This document shows, piece by piece, positions 1-7,528 of a stretch of 16,045 nt of DNA (its first letter is position 1; each line of letters starts with the position of its first letter). Location: contig CAZQGE010000029.1 of the NCBI GenBank assembly GCA_964592815.1, positions 1 to 16,045 on the forward strand, given 5' to 3'. This stretch comes from CAZQGE01 sp964592815. Lineage in GTDB: Bacteria; Bacillota; Clostridia; Christensenellales; CAG-917. Position numbers and translations under genes: made by a program. The notes under the pieces were generated by a model, which had not been told where the DNA came from, did not search any database, and saw only the letters and a program-made list of their open reading frames with translations.

Positions 1-16
1 ATTTTTCCATTAGTCT

Positions 17-90
17 GTTTAGTTTTACTAAACTTTTAGATTATTTTAATAAAACCGATTAAACTTTGGGTAACTTTTAACTAAACTTTT
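17..90. promoter_or_regulatory. Candidate operator/promoter region of the pot operon
   Basis: A perfect inverted repeat GTTTAGT-TTT-ACTAAAC lies at 17-33. The half-site ACTAAAC recurs exactly at 80-86 and with one mismatch (ATTAAAC) at 58-64. Each copy is followed by TTT, giving three AAACTTT motifs at 30-36, 61-67 and 83-89. A plausible -10 element, AATAAT, lies at 105-110 with a weak -35 near 82-87, so the last half-site would overlap the -35. The first gene of the operon encodes a HTH-cupin repressor-like protein, so autoregulation through these sites is a reasonable inference. No binding data exist here and the promoter assignment is weak. Confidence 0.45.
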
Positions 91-146
91 CGGTGTTTAT
101 TGTTAATAATCGATACGTACTGACAATAGAAAAAGGCGGTAAACAA

Positions 147-680
147 ATGGAAATTGGAATTAAAATTAAACGCTTGCGACTACAATGCGGGCTTACCCAA
201 GAGGACTTGGCTGACAGATGCGAACTGACAAAAGGATACATTTCTCAGTTGGAAAATGAGCTAACCTCTCCATCCATTCAAACGCTAATTGATATTTTAT
301 CTGCTCTTGGAACAACAATTTCAGAATTTTTCAGCGAAGATAAGGACGAACAAGTCGTGTTTACTGAAAATGATTTTTTTGAAAAAGTTGCAGACGACCA
401 CAAAATTACTTGGCTTGTTCCAAACAGTCAGAAAAATGAAATGGAACCTATTATGCTTGAAATTATGCCACACAGCGTGCTTAGTCAAGATATGCCACAC
501 GAGGGCGAGGAATTTGGATACGTAATTTCGGGCAAAATTGTGCTTCATATCGGCAAAAAAGAATACCGCGCGCAAAAAGGCGACGCATTCTATTACGAAA
601 GCGGTAAAGTACACTTCATTGAAAACAAAACAAAAGATAAAGCGGTGGTGCTTTGGGTATCAAGCCCTCCGACATTTTAA
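147..680 (+). CDS. HTH-XRE/cupin regulator, PuuR-like, of polyamine uptake
   Basis: This is a 177-residue transcriptional regulator. Residues 6-60 form a Cro/C1-type helix-turn-helix (GLTQEDLADRCELTKGYISQLE core). Residues about 105-175 form a small cupin barrel with a PHEGEEFGYVISGK motif (H118, E121/E122) and H156, likely the ligand-sensing domain. This is the layout of PuuR-type regulators, which control putrescine or other small-molecule genes. I chose the ATG at 147 because AAAGGCGG lies just upstream and the HTH begins normally. A GTG at 93 would add 18 residues with no ribosome binding site. The stop lies 16 bases before potA, so the gene is the first of the pot operon. Polyamine sensing is inferred from context. 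The repeats upstream suggest it controls its own operon. Confidence 0.85.
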   Translation: MEIGIKIKRLRLQCGLTQEDLADRCELTKGYISQLENELTSPSIQTLIDILSALGTTISEFFSEDKDEQVVFTENDFFEKVADDHKITWLVPNSQKNEMEPIMLEIMPHSVLSQDMPHEGEEFGYVISGKIVLHIGKKEYRAQKGDAFYYESGKVHFIENKTKDKAVVLWVSSPPTF

Positions 681-696
681 CAAAGGGAATAGAGAA

Positions 697-2193
697 ATGA
701 CAGAAAACGTGATAATCGAACTGAAAAATGTAACCAAAACTTACAATGGCAAAGATGCTGTTAAAAATGCAAGTTTTACCATTAGACAAGGCGAATTTGT
801 AACATTTTTAGGGCCTTCTGGCTGTGGAAAAACTACAACTTTGCGTATGATTGCGGGCTTTGAAATGCCAACAAGCGGAAAAATTATTTTTGAAGGCAAA
901 GATATTACCAAAACTCCGCCACATTTGCGTCCCGTAAACACCGTATTCCAAAAATACGCTTTGTTTCCACATCTCAATGTTTTCAACAACATTGCGTTTG
1001 GCCTTAAATTAAAAGTTATACCCAATGGCGTCAAAACCAACAAAAAAGGTGAACAAATCGAACTTTTCCGCAAATACACCAAAGCCGAAATCAAAGAAAG
1101 AGTGGATAAAGCATTGAAAATGGTTGACCTTGAAGACTATGGTCACCGTAACGTTTCTTCACTTAGCGGCGGGCAACAACAAAGAGTTGCAATCGCCAGA
1201 GCTTTGGTTAACGAACCAAAAGTTTTGTTGTTGGACGAACCACTTGGCGCGCTTGACCTTAAAATGAGAAAAGATATGCAACTCGAACTTATGAGTATGC
1301 ACGAAAAACTTGGAATTACATTTATCTACGTAACACACGACCAAGAAGAAGCCTTGACAATGTCAGACAAAATCGTTGTTATGCGTTATGGCGAAATTCA
1401 ACAAATCGCCTCCCCTGAAAAAATCTATGACGAACCTGCAAACGCTTTCGTTGCCGACTTTATTGGAGAGTCAAACATTTTGTCAGGCACGATGATTGAG
1501 GACTTTAAGGTTGAGTTTTGCGACCATACTTTTGAATGCGTTGACAAAGGCTTCAAAAATAATGAACCAATCGACGTAATAATTCGCCCAGAAGATTTGA
1601 AAATCAAAAAAGTTGACGACAAAAAGACTATGATAACCGCAAAAGTTTTGTCTTCCGTGTTCAAAGGCGACCACTATCAAGTTACATTACTCGCAAATGA
1701 AAACGAACTTATTGCGCACGATACTTCAACCTATGACGTTGATGAAGAAGTAGGACTTTACATAAAGCCGTTCGACCTTCACATTATGCACAAAACACGC
1801 ATTATCAATGATATCAACACCTACATTACTGGTGAAAACAAAGTTGAAATTTGCGGAACAGATTTTGAGTGCATAACCGATTTAGCATCAGGCACACCTG
1901 TCAAAGTTTCGATAGACTTTGACGACGTTGAAATCACAGACGACGCTAATGACGGAACAATTTCTGCAACTGTTAGCACCTCAATTTATAAAGGAAGCTA
2001 CTATCAATGTATTTTGCGTACAGACGATAACTACAACTTCTTTGCTGACACAAACGACGACTGGCTTAAAGGCGACCGAGTAGGAATCAAAATTGCTCCT
2101 GAAAAGATTTTAATTGAAGTTCGCCCAGACGATAATTCCGAAGACAATAACAACACCTTTGTAAACGAAGAAGCAAGGGAGGTTCAAGAGTGA
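697..2193 (+). CDS. potA: Polyamine ABC transporter ATP-binding protein PotA, extended form
   Basis: This is the ATPase subunit of a spermidine/putrescine importer, 498 residues; PotA is usually about 360-380. All nucleotide-binding motifs are present: Walker A GPSGCGKTT (39-47), Q-loop Q85, signature LSGGQ (156-160), Walker B VLLLDEP (176-182), D-loop GALD (184-187) and switch H214. A roughly 20-residue lysine-rich insert (about 107-128) sits in the helical subdomain before the signature. The C-terminal part holds a TOBE-like module (about 270-366, with RPED and VFKGDHYQ). A second, similar module follows (about 381-479, with SIYKGSYYQ). I chose the ATG at 697 because AAAGGGA lies 8 bases upstream; longer in-frame starts run back into the regulator gene. 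The gene overlaps potB by 4 bases. Confidence 0.95.
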   Translation: MTENVIIELKNVTKTYNGKDAVKNASFTIRQGEFVTFLGPSGCGKTTTLRMIAGFEMPTSGKIIFEGKDITKTPPHLRPVNTVFQKYALFPHLNVFNNIAFGLKLKVIPNGVKTNKKGEQIELFRKYTKAEIKERVDKALKMVDLEDYGHRNVSSLSGGQQQRVAIARALVNEPKVLLLDEPLGALDLKMRKDMQLELMSMHEKLGITFIYVTHDQEEALTMSDKIVVMRYGEIQQIASPEKIYDEPANAFVADFIGESNILSGTMIEDFKVEFCDHTFECVDKGFKNNEPIDVIIRPEDLKIKKVDDKKTMITAKVLSSVFKGDHYQVTLLANENELIAHDTSTYDVDEEVGLYIKPFDLHIMHKTRIINDINTYITGENKVEICGTDFECITDLASGTPVKVSIDFDDVEITDDANDGTISATVSTSIYKGSYYQCILRTDDNYNFFADTNDDWLKGDRVGIKIAPEKILIEVRPDDNSEDNNNTFVNEEAREVQE

Positions 2194-2987
2194 CAAAACC
2201 TACAATAAAAAAGCTGAAACTCACAAAAAAAGTTTTCAGCTATCCATATATAATTTTTATGTTGATTTTTGTAATTTTGCCATTGGTCTTGATTTTAGTC
2301 AACGCTTTCCTTGATGCTGACAACAATCTAACTTTGAACAACTTTCAAAAATTCTTCACCTCAAAAAGCAGCTTGATTGTTCTTGGCAATTCGCTTTTTG
2401 TTGGAGTTATAACAACTGTAATATGCTTGTTTTTAGGTTATCCATTGGCATATATACTGTCAAAAATGAGCAGTGGAAAAATTATAGTTTTACTCTTTGT
2501 TCTGCCTATGTGGATAAACTTTCTTATCCGCACCTTGGCAACAAAAGCAATTTTTATAGCTATGGGCGCAAATCTAGGGATGGGTACGGTTCTTTTTGGA
2601 ATGGTATATAACTATCTTCCATTTATGATTTTGCCCTTACACACTACCCTAAGTTCAATTGACAAAAGCTACATAGAAGCAGCACAAGATTTGGGAGCAG
2701 ACCGCTCGACAGTTTTTTTCAAAACTTTGCTACCTCTATCGGTAAGCGGCATAATTTCAGGCATAACAATGGTGTTTATCCCTACAATTTCGACGTTTGC
2801 AATATCACAACTTTTGTCAAACGGAAAAATATTCCTGTTTGGTGACGCAATTCAAATGCAATTTGAACAAGGACTTTATGGAGTCGGCTCAATTATGAGC
2901 TTGGTTATGTTGGTATTTGTTCTTGTTTCAAACTTCTTAATGTCAAAATTCACAAAATCAAGCAATCTTGGGAGGTCATTATGGTAA
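2190..2987 (+). CDS. potB: Polyamine ABC transporter permease PotB
   Basis: This 265-residue inner-membrane permease pairs with PotC to form the translocation channel. About six membrane segments are visible, roughly at residues 18-40, 66-91, 98-120, 133-152, 186-208 and 234-252. The ABC-permease EAA loop that docks on PotA is clear (EAAQDLGA at 163-170, with the downstream G187). The start is GTG at 2190, overlapping the potA stop; AAGGGAGG at 2176-2182 supports it. The last 7 bases overlap potC, so translation is probably coupled along the operon. Length is normal for the family. Transport of spermidine/putrescine is inferred from operon composition; the permease sequence alone does not set the substrate. 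Confidence 0.93.
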   Translation: MTKPTIKKLKLTKKVFSYPYIIFMLIFVILPLVLILVNAFLDADNNLTLNNFQKFFTSKSSLIVLGNSLFVGVITTVICLFLGYPLAYILSKMSSGKIIVLLFVLPMWINFLIRTLATKAIFIAMGANLGMGTVLFGMVYNYLPFMILPLHTTLSSIDKSYIEAAQDLGADRSTVFFKTLLPLSVSGIISGITMVFIPTISTFAISQLLSNGKIFLFGDAIQMQFEQGLYGVGSIMSLVMLVFVLVSNFLMSKFTKSSNLGRSLW

Positions 2988-3802
2988 AATTCAAAAAAAT
3001 CTTAGAAAAATCATATTTGTTTATCATACTTGCAATCCTGTATGCTCCATTGATTTTGATTGTAATCTACTCATTCTCAAACAGCTCAAATTTCAATTTC
3101 AGCAACGGCTTTTCGTTTGATGCGTACCTTGCAATTTTTAACTCAGACAAATCTCCCGCATTATGGAAAGCAGTTGGAAACACCGTACTTATTGCGACTG
3201 TATCCTCATTCTTTGCAACTATTATGGGTACTTTTGCCGCAATCGGTATTTTCAATCTCGGCAGACGTACTCGCAGAGTTGTTGAAAATGTCAACCAATT
3301 CCCTATCATTAACAGCGAAATTGTTATGGCTGTTTCAATGATGGTGTTCTTTGTAACTTTTGCATTTCCAGAAGGATATTTGAGATTGATTATTGCTCAC
3401 ATTGCTTTTTGCACTCCATACGTTGTCTTATCCATACTTCCAAAACTTGAAACTATGGACCCGAACATTTATGAAGCTGCGCTTGACTTAGGCGCAAACC
3501 CTTTCAAGGCAATGACAAAAGTTATGTTCCCTATCATCACTCCTGGAATTATAAGCGGTTTTGTTTTGGCATTTACTCTTTCACTTGACGACTTCATCAT
3601 CACACAAATAAACAAAGGCGCGGCTACGGGAATAAACACGCTTTCAACCTACATCTACTCTGATGCCAGAGTTCAAGGTTTAGAGCCGTTCTGGTATGCA
3701 GTATTCTCAATTATATTTGTTGGCGTACTTGCAATAATTTTGACCTATAACATTGCGAAAAGCAAAAAAGCTAAGAAGAAAGCTAAGGAGACTGCACAAT
3801 GA
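2981..3802 (+). CDS. potC: Polyamine ABC transporter permease PotC
   Basis: This is the second permease subunit, 273 residues. A short cytoplasmic N-terminus is followed by a membrane segment (about 12-32) and further hydrophobic helices near 67-91, 112-130, 135-156, 183-203 and 238-258. The EAA loop reads YEAALDLGA at 164-172. The C-terminus is lysine-rich (KSKKAKKKAK), consistent with a cytoplasmic end. The ATG at 2981 is preceded by GGGAGG at 2970-2975 and lies within the end of potB. Its stop overlaps the potD start by 4 bases. Length and motifs are ordinary for PotC. Confidence 0.93.
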   Translation: MVKFKKILEKSYLFIILAILYAPLILIVIYSFSNSSNFNFSNGFSFDAYLAIFNSDKSPALWKAVGNTVLIATVSSFFATIMGTFAAIGIFNLGRRTRRVVENVNQFPIINSEIVMAVSMMVFFVTFAFPEGYLRLIIAHIAFCTPYVVLSILPKLETMDPNIYEAALDLGANPFKAMTKVMFPIITPGIISGFVLAFTLSLDDFIITQINKGAATGINTLSTYIYSDARVQGLEPFWYAVFSIIFVGVLAIILTYNIAKSKKAKKKAKETAQ

Positions 3803-5232
3803 AAAAATTTGTTTTGCTTTTAATATCTGTGCTTTTGATTTCGTTGTGTCTTGTTCCTATGCTTTCAGCTTGCAACAGCGATGGCACAATAGGCGGTTCA
3901 ACGGCAACTGAAAAGTTGATTGTATACAACTGGGAAGATTATATCAGCACCGACAATCTTGACAATTTCACGGCATATTACAAAGAAAAGACAGGACGCA
4001 ACCTTGAAGTCGTTTACACAACTTTTGACACCAATGAAACTATGCTCACAAAGGTGCTTAAAAAAGACGCAAACGTTGACTTGATTTGTCCTTCTGAATA
4101 TGCGGTTGAAAAATTGATGCGCGCTGGAGCTTTGCTTAATATAAAAAACTTGGAAACTGAGCTTGCTCCACAACTTACAGAATATGGCGTAACGTTGGAA
4201 AACTCAAAAAACAACATTGAACCAAAAATTACGGAAGCAATTCAAAATACTTTTGGAGCAATGAGCGTTGGTGACAAAACCTTGAATATGAATGACTACA
4301 TTGTTCCGTATATGTGGGGAACTTTGGGAATTATGTACAACAAAAACGTCGTTACGGAGGCTGATTTGAACGCTGGCTGGGGTATGCTTTGGAACAGAGC
4401 AAACAACCCAAAACTTGAAAACAAAATTTTGATGAAGGACAGCATTCGTGACGCCTACGTCGCAGGGGTTATGTATCTTAAGGAATACGATATGTTGCCC
4501 GAAAAATATAAAACATATTCCATTGTTCAACTTATAAACTGCACAGAAACTGAATTGCTAAAAGAAGTTGAAAAAGTTTTGACTGAGCAAAGAAGCCATA
4601 TTTCAGGATATGAAGTCGACTTTGGCAAAGACGATATGTTGAACGAAATTGTTTATGCCGACCTAGCTTGGAGCGGTGACGCTTTGTGGGCTATATCTGA
4701 AAGCTACAACAAAGAAACAGACAGCTATTTGCTTGACTACTTCGTTCCAGAAATCGGAAGCAATATTTGGTATGACGGTTGGGTTATTCCAACAACTGTC
4801 AAAAACAAACTTGCCGCAACAATGTTCATTGACTATATGTCTATGCCTCAAAGCGCAATTATGAACTCCGATGAAATTGGCTACACTTCTGCCGTTGCAA
4901 AAGAAAAAATGAAAAGTGACGCAGAGGTTATAACTTATCTTACTGACGCAGAATATGACATCGATGAATTCTTTGACGATATAAGACGTTACCCTAATTT
5001 GGAAGATGCTTCAATTATGTCCAAAATGGGCGTTATGAGTGATTATGGCGCGCACAACGAAGTTGTAGTCCAAATGTGGGAGAGAGTTAAGGCAGGCGGT
5101 ACAATCCCTTGGGAATTGATTTGGAGCTTGATTGCAATACTTACTTTATGTTCCGTTGTTGCAATTGCTTATTTCTCAAAAGAATGGTTCAAACGTCGTC
5201 CAAGAAAGATAAAAATTCAGAAAATTGCATAA
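3799..5232 (+). CDS. potD: Polyamine-binding lipoprotein PotD with C-terminal membrane anchor
   Basis: This 477-residue extracellular solute-binding protein feeds PotABC. The N-terminus is a lipoprotein signal, with hydrophobic residues 4-22 and lipobox LSAC, so C25 would be lipidated. The PotD fold is recognisable from YNWEDYIS (44-51), CPSEY (97-101), YMWGTLGIMYN (171-181), WSGDALWA (291-298) and WYDGWVIP (324-331). By alignment W45, Y48, S99, Y101, W324 and D326 match E. coli PotD ligand residues. It is longer than E. coli PotD (348). Unusually, residues about 437-458 form a strong membrane helix followed by a basic tail (KEWFKRRPRKIKIQK), so the protein may be anchored at both ends. The ATG overlaps the potC stop; AAGGAG lies at 3785-3790. 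Confidence 0.92.
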   Translation: MKKFVLLLISVLLISLCLVPMLSACNSDGTIGGSTATEKLIVYNWEDYISTDNLDNFTAYYKEKTGRNLEVVYTTFDTNETMLTKVLKKDANVDLICPSEYAVEKLMRAGALLNIKNLETELAPQLTEYGVTLENSKNNIEPKITEAIQNTFGAMSVGDKTLNMNDYIVPYMWGTLGIMYNKNVVTEADLNAGWGMLWNRANNPKLENKILMKDSIRDAYVAGVMYLKEYDMLPEKYKTYSIVQLINCTETELLKEVEKVLTEQRSHISGYEVDFGKDDMLNEIVYADLAWSGDALWAISESYNKETDSYLLDYFVPEIGSNIWYDGWVIPTTVKNKLAATMFIDYMSMPQSAIMNSDEIGYTSAVAKEKMKSDAEVITYLTDAEYDIDEFFDDIRRYPNLEDASIMSKMGVMSDYGAHNEVVVQMWERVKAGGTIPWELIWSLIAILTLCSVVAIAYFSKEWFKRRPRKIKIQKIA

Positions 5233-5249
5233 ACTAACATAAAAGAAAA

Positions 5250-5279
5250 AAATAAGCTCCGTACATACGGAGCTTATTT
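5250..5279. terminator. Bidirectional intrinsic terminator between convergent pot and fol operons
   Basis: A perfect 14-bp inverted repeat (AAATAAGCTCCGTA, CA, TACGGAGCTTATTT) lies 17 bases after the potD stop and 20 bases after the folB-folK stop on the other strand. Read on the minus strand it is followed by a long T-run with one C, which makes a strong terminator. On the plus strand it is followed by a weaker TTTAATTTTC run. It therefore plausibly ends both operons. Confidence 0.9.
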
Positions 5280-5299
5280 AATTTTCAAAAAAATTATAT

Positions 5300-6151
5300 C
5301 TAAATTATAAACTTAGCCTTCAAATCTGAAAGCATCTCGCATATTCTTTTTCCAAGCAACGGGTGAACTTTGTACGGCGCAATTTCTGAAAGTGGTTCAA
5401 GGACAAATAAGCGATTTTGCATATCTATATGAGGCACGCATAATCTGTTGTCCTGTATAACATCGTCACCGTAAAATAGAATATCAACATCAAGCGTTCT
5501 GTTCCCCCAATGAATTTCTCTTTCTCGGTTAGCTTCTTTTTCAATTTTATTGATAAATTCAAGCAACTCAAAAGGGCTCATTAGAGTTTTAAGATTTACC
5601 GCGCTGTTGACAAATTCTTGGTCAGCGACTCCGCCATAAGGTTCGGTATGCAATCTTACGCTTTCTACAATATCTTTATTTTTGTCGCATTCGCTTAACC
5701 TTTTTATTGCAAAATCTAAATACGCTTCTCTATTGTCCAAATTTGAACCAAGTGACAAATAAACCTCATTCCATTGACGGCGAATGCTCACCGCTACGTA
5801 ATCAAATTTGCCACTCATAGGCGCGTCAGGCTTTTTTACCGTTACTGTTACACCCGTAAGAAGCGTTAGGTTTTTAAGTAATAATTCAGAAATTCCAACC
5901 GCCAACGTTTCGATAAGATTAAAACAGTTTTCTTCTACAAATTTCTTAATCATTTTTTTGGCAATGGCATAACTAACGGTCTTTTCTAAGTCGTCGTTTA
6001 TGCCCGCTTCATTTATGCTACATTCCATTTCAACTGTAAACAAAAAGCGTTGTGCATTGATTTTTTCTTCCGCATTTACGCCGTGCGTTGCAACAACTTC
6101 AAAGTCTTTCAAAATTATCAAATCACTTTCACGCTTACATTCGCAACTCAT
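5300..6151 (-). CDS. folBK: FolB-FolK fusion: dihydroneopterin aldolase / HPPK
   Basis: This 283-residue bifunctional folate enzyme cleaves 7,8-dihydroneopterin to 6-hydroxymethyl-dihydropterin (FolB) and then pyrophosphorylates that product (FolK). FolB covers about residues 9-125, with THGVNAEE, TVSYAIAKKMI, FNLIETLA and the catalytic-lysine motif VTVKKPDAP (K106/K107). FolK covers about 130-280, starting with YLSLGSNLDNRE, then EPYGG, REREIHWGNRTLDVDILFY (about 209-227) and VPHIDMQNRLFVLEPL. I prefer the ATG at 6151 because GAGGT lies 4-5 bases upstream. The ATG at 6163 has no ribosome binding site and would add only four residues. It is the last gene of the folate operon, 25 bases after folP. 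Such fusions are known in several bacteria. Confidence 0.93.
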   Translation of the reverse strand: MSCECKRESDLIILKDFEVVATHGVNAEEKINAQRFLFTVEMECSINEAGINDDLEKTVSYAIAKKMIKKFVEENCFNLIETLAVGISELLLKNLTLLTGVTVTVKKPDAPMSGKFDYVAVSIRRQWNEVYLSLGSNLDNREAYLDFAIKRLSECDKNKDIVESVRLHTEPYGGVADQEFVNSAVNLKTLMSPFELLEFINKIEKEANREREIHWGNRTLDVDILFYGDDVIQDNRLCVPHIDMQNRLFVLEPLSEIAPYKVHPLLGKRICEMLSDLKAKFII

Positions 6152-6176
6152 TTTGCACCTCATTCAAGTTTACTTT

Positions 6177-6971
6177 CTATTTAGCACCGTTTATTGCCAT
6201 CATATTTTCTTTTATATCGTGAACTCTTACAAACAAAACCCCGTCACGCACAGCTTTTATTGTGCTTTCAAGCGTTTGTGGCAGTCTGTCAAAAACTTCA
6301 CCACCAAACATTGACTTTCTTGACGTACCCAACAAAAACGGATATTGTGGAAATTCATCAATCAAAGACCTGTAATTTTTAAGCAACTCAAAATCTTCTT
6401 CTTTGCCTTTGTTGAAACCAATTCCGCCATCCAACAAAATCTTATTTTTATCAATTCCGACAGAAAGGCACTTATCTATGGCTTTTGAAAGTCCATATAT
6501 TTTGTCTGTCATCATATCTGGAAAAGTTGACTTGCGCCTATCGTGCATAATGCAAATTGACGCACCGTATTTTGCAATTGTTTCAGCCATATTGTCATAC
6601 GCTAAGCACGAAACGTCATTTATCATTTCAGCACCGATTTTTAGGCATTCTTCTGCCACTTCTGGATAAAACGTATCAATCGACACAGGAACGTCAAAAT
6701 TTTTTTTTATTGTTTCCAAAGCGGTAACAACTCTGCTTATTTCTTCCAAAACACCAACTTGCACGGCGTTAGGACGCGTCGATTGTCCGCCAATATCCAA
6801 AATTTCCGCACCGTTTTTTATCATATTTTCGGCGCGAAAAAGCAAATCATCTTTTACTCGGCTAAGCGGATAAAAGCTATCTGGCGTCAAGTTTAAGATT
6901 GCCATAATATGCGTGCCGTTTTCAAAAACCTTATTCCCGACTTTCAAGTTATAGTTATAAAATTTTGTCAC
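6177..6971 (-). CDS. folP: Dihydropteroate synthase
   Basis: This 264-residue TIM-barrel enzyme joins 6-hydroxymethyl-dihydropterin pyrophosphate to p-aminobenzoate, giving dihydropteroate; it is the sulfonamide target. Family motifs appear in order: MAILNLTPDSF (23-33), DIGGQSTRPNA (59-69), SIDT (97-100), INDVS (117-121), the MHDRRKS loop in place of the common MHMRG, DGGIGFNKG (181-189), GTSRKS (215-220) and RVHD (249-252). The equivalents of E. coli N22, D56, D96, N115, D185, K221, R255 and H257 are all present, so it should be active. The start ATG overlaps the folE stop by 4 bases, so it is probably translationally coupled. Confidence 0.95.
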   Translation of the reverse strand: MTKFYNYNLKVGNKVFENGTHIMAILNLTPDSFYPLSRVKDDLLFRAENMIKNGAEILDIGGQSTRPNAVQVGVLEEISRVVTALETIKKNFDVPVSIDTFYPEVAEECLKIGAEMINDVSCLAYDNMAETIAKYGASICIMHDRRKSTFPDMMTDKIYGLSKAIDKCLSVGIDKNKILLDGGIGFNKGKEEDFELLKNYRSLIDEFPQYPFLLGTSRKSMFGGEVFDRLPQTLESTIKAVRDGVLFVRVHDIKENMMAINGAK

Positions 6972-7528
6972 TTATCTCCACCTATCAACGCAAAAAATTT
7001 GTTTTGAAGTGGTTCAGATATATTGCCTCTTACTGCATAACTAAAGGTTTTTGAACCAACTTTTTTTATTCCTCTAACCGTCATACAAGTATGCTCCGCT
7101 TCAACGGCAACAATCACTCCTTTTGGTTGCAAGTTTTCATAAATACTGTCCGCAATTTGTCCGTTCAACTTTTCTTGAAGTTGCAAACGCTTTGCAAAAA
7201 CCTCAACCGTACGCGCAAGTTTTGATAACCCTACAACTTTTTCATTTGGGACGTAACCAATATGAACTTTGCCAAAAAAAGGCATAAGATGATGCTCGCA
7301 AGTGCTTGAAAACGTTATATCTTTCTCTAGAACAAAATCGCTTCCACTCGCCTTAAAAACTTTTGCCAAATGTTCGGACGCATCTTCATTGTAGCCTTTT
7401 GTTAATTCTTCAAACATTCTTGCAACTCTTTCAGGAGTTTCAATCAATCCTTCTCTTTTTGGGTCTTCTCCAACAGCTTCCAAAATCATTTGGACTGCTA
7501 TCTCAATTTTTTCTTTATCTACTTGCAT
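6968..7528 (-). CDS. folE: GTP cyclohydrolase I, type IA
   Basis: This 186-residue enzyme carries out the first committed step of folate synthesis, converting GTP to 7,8-dihydroneopterin triphosphate. The zinc site is intact: C77 and H80 in CEHH (77-80) and C148 in HTCMTVRG. The catalytic histidines H79 and H147 are present. GLIETPERVARMF, FFGKVHIGYVP and LSKLARTVEVFAKRLQLQE are family signatures. The zinc cysteines identify it as classic FolE rather than the zinc-independent FolE2. TAGGAGAT upstream supports the ATG at 7528, and the gene overlaps the end of folC by 14 bases. It sits under the control of the riboswitch ahead of folC. Confidence 0.96.
   Translation of the reverse strand: MQVDKEKIEIAVQMILEAVGEDPKREGLIETPERVARMFEELTKGYNEDASEHLAKVFKASGSDFVLEKDITFSSTCEHHLMPFFGKVHIGYVPNEKVVGLSKLARTVEVFAKRLQLQEKLNGQIADSIYENLQPKGVIVAVEAEHTCMTVRGIKKVGSKTFSYAVRGNISEPLQNKFFALIGGDK

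Noticed and set aside
93..146. GTG start giving a longer HTH-cupin regulator
   Set aside because: No ribosome binding site, overlap with the likely -10, and the extra residues precede a complete HTH domain.
538..696. Longer potA start inside the regulator gene
   Set aside because: It would overlap the regulator by over 140 bases in another frame; the ATG at 697 has a good ribosome binding site and gives a normal PotA N-terminus.
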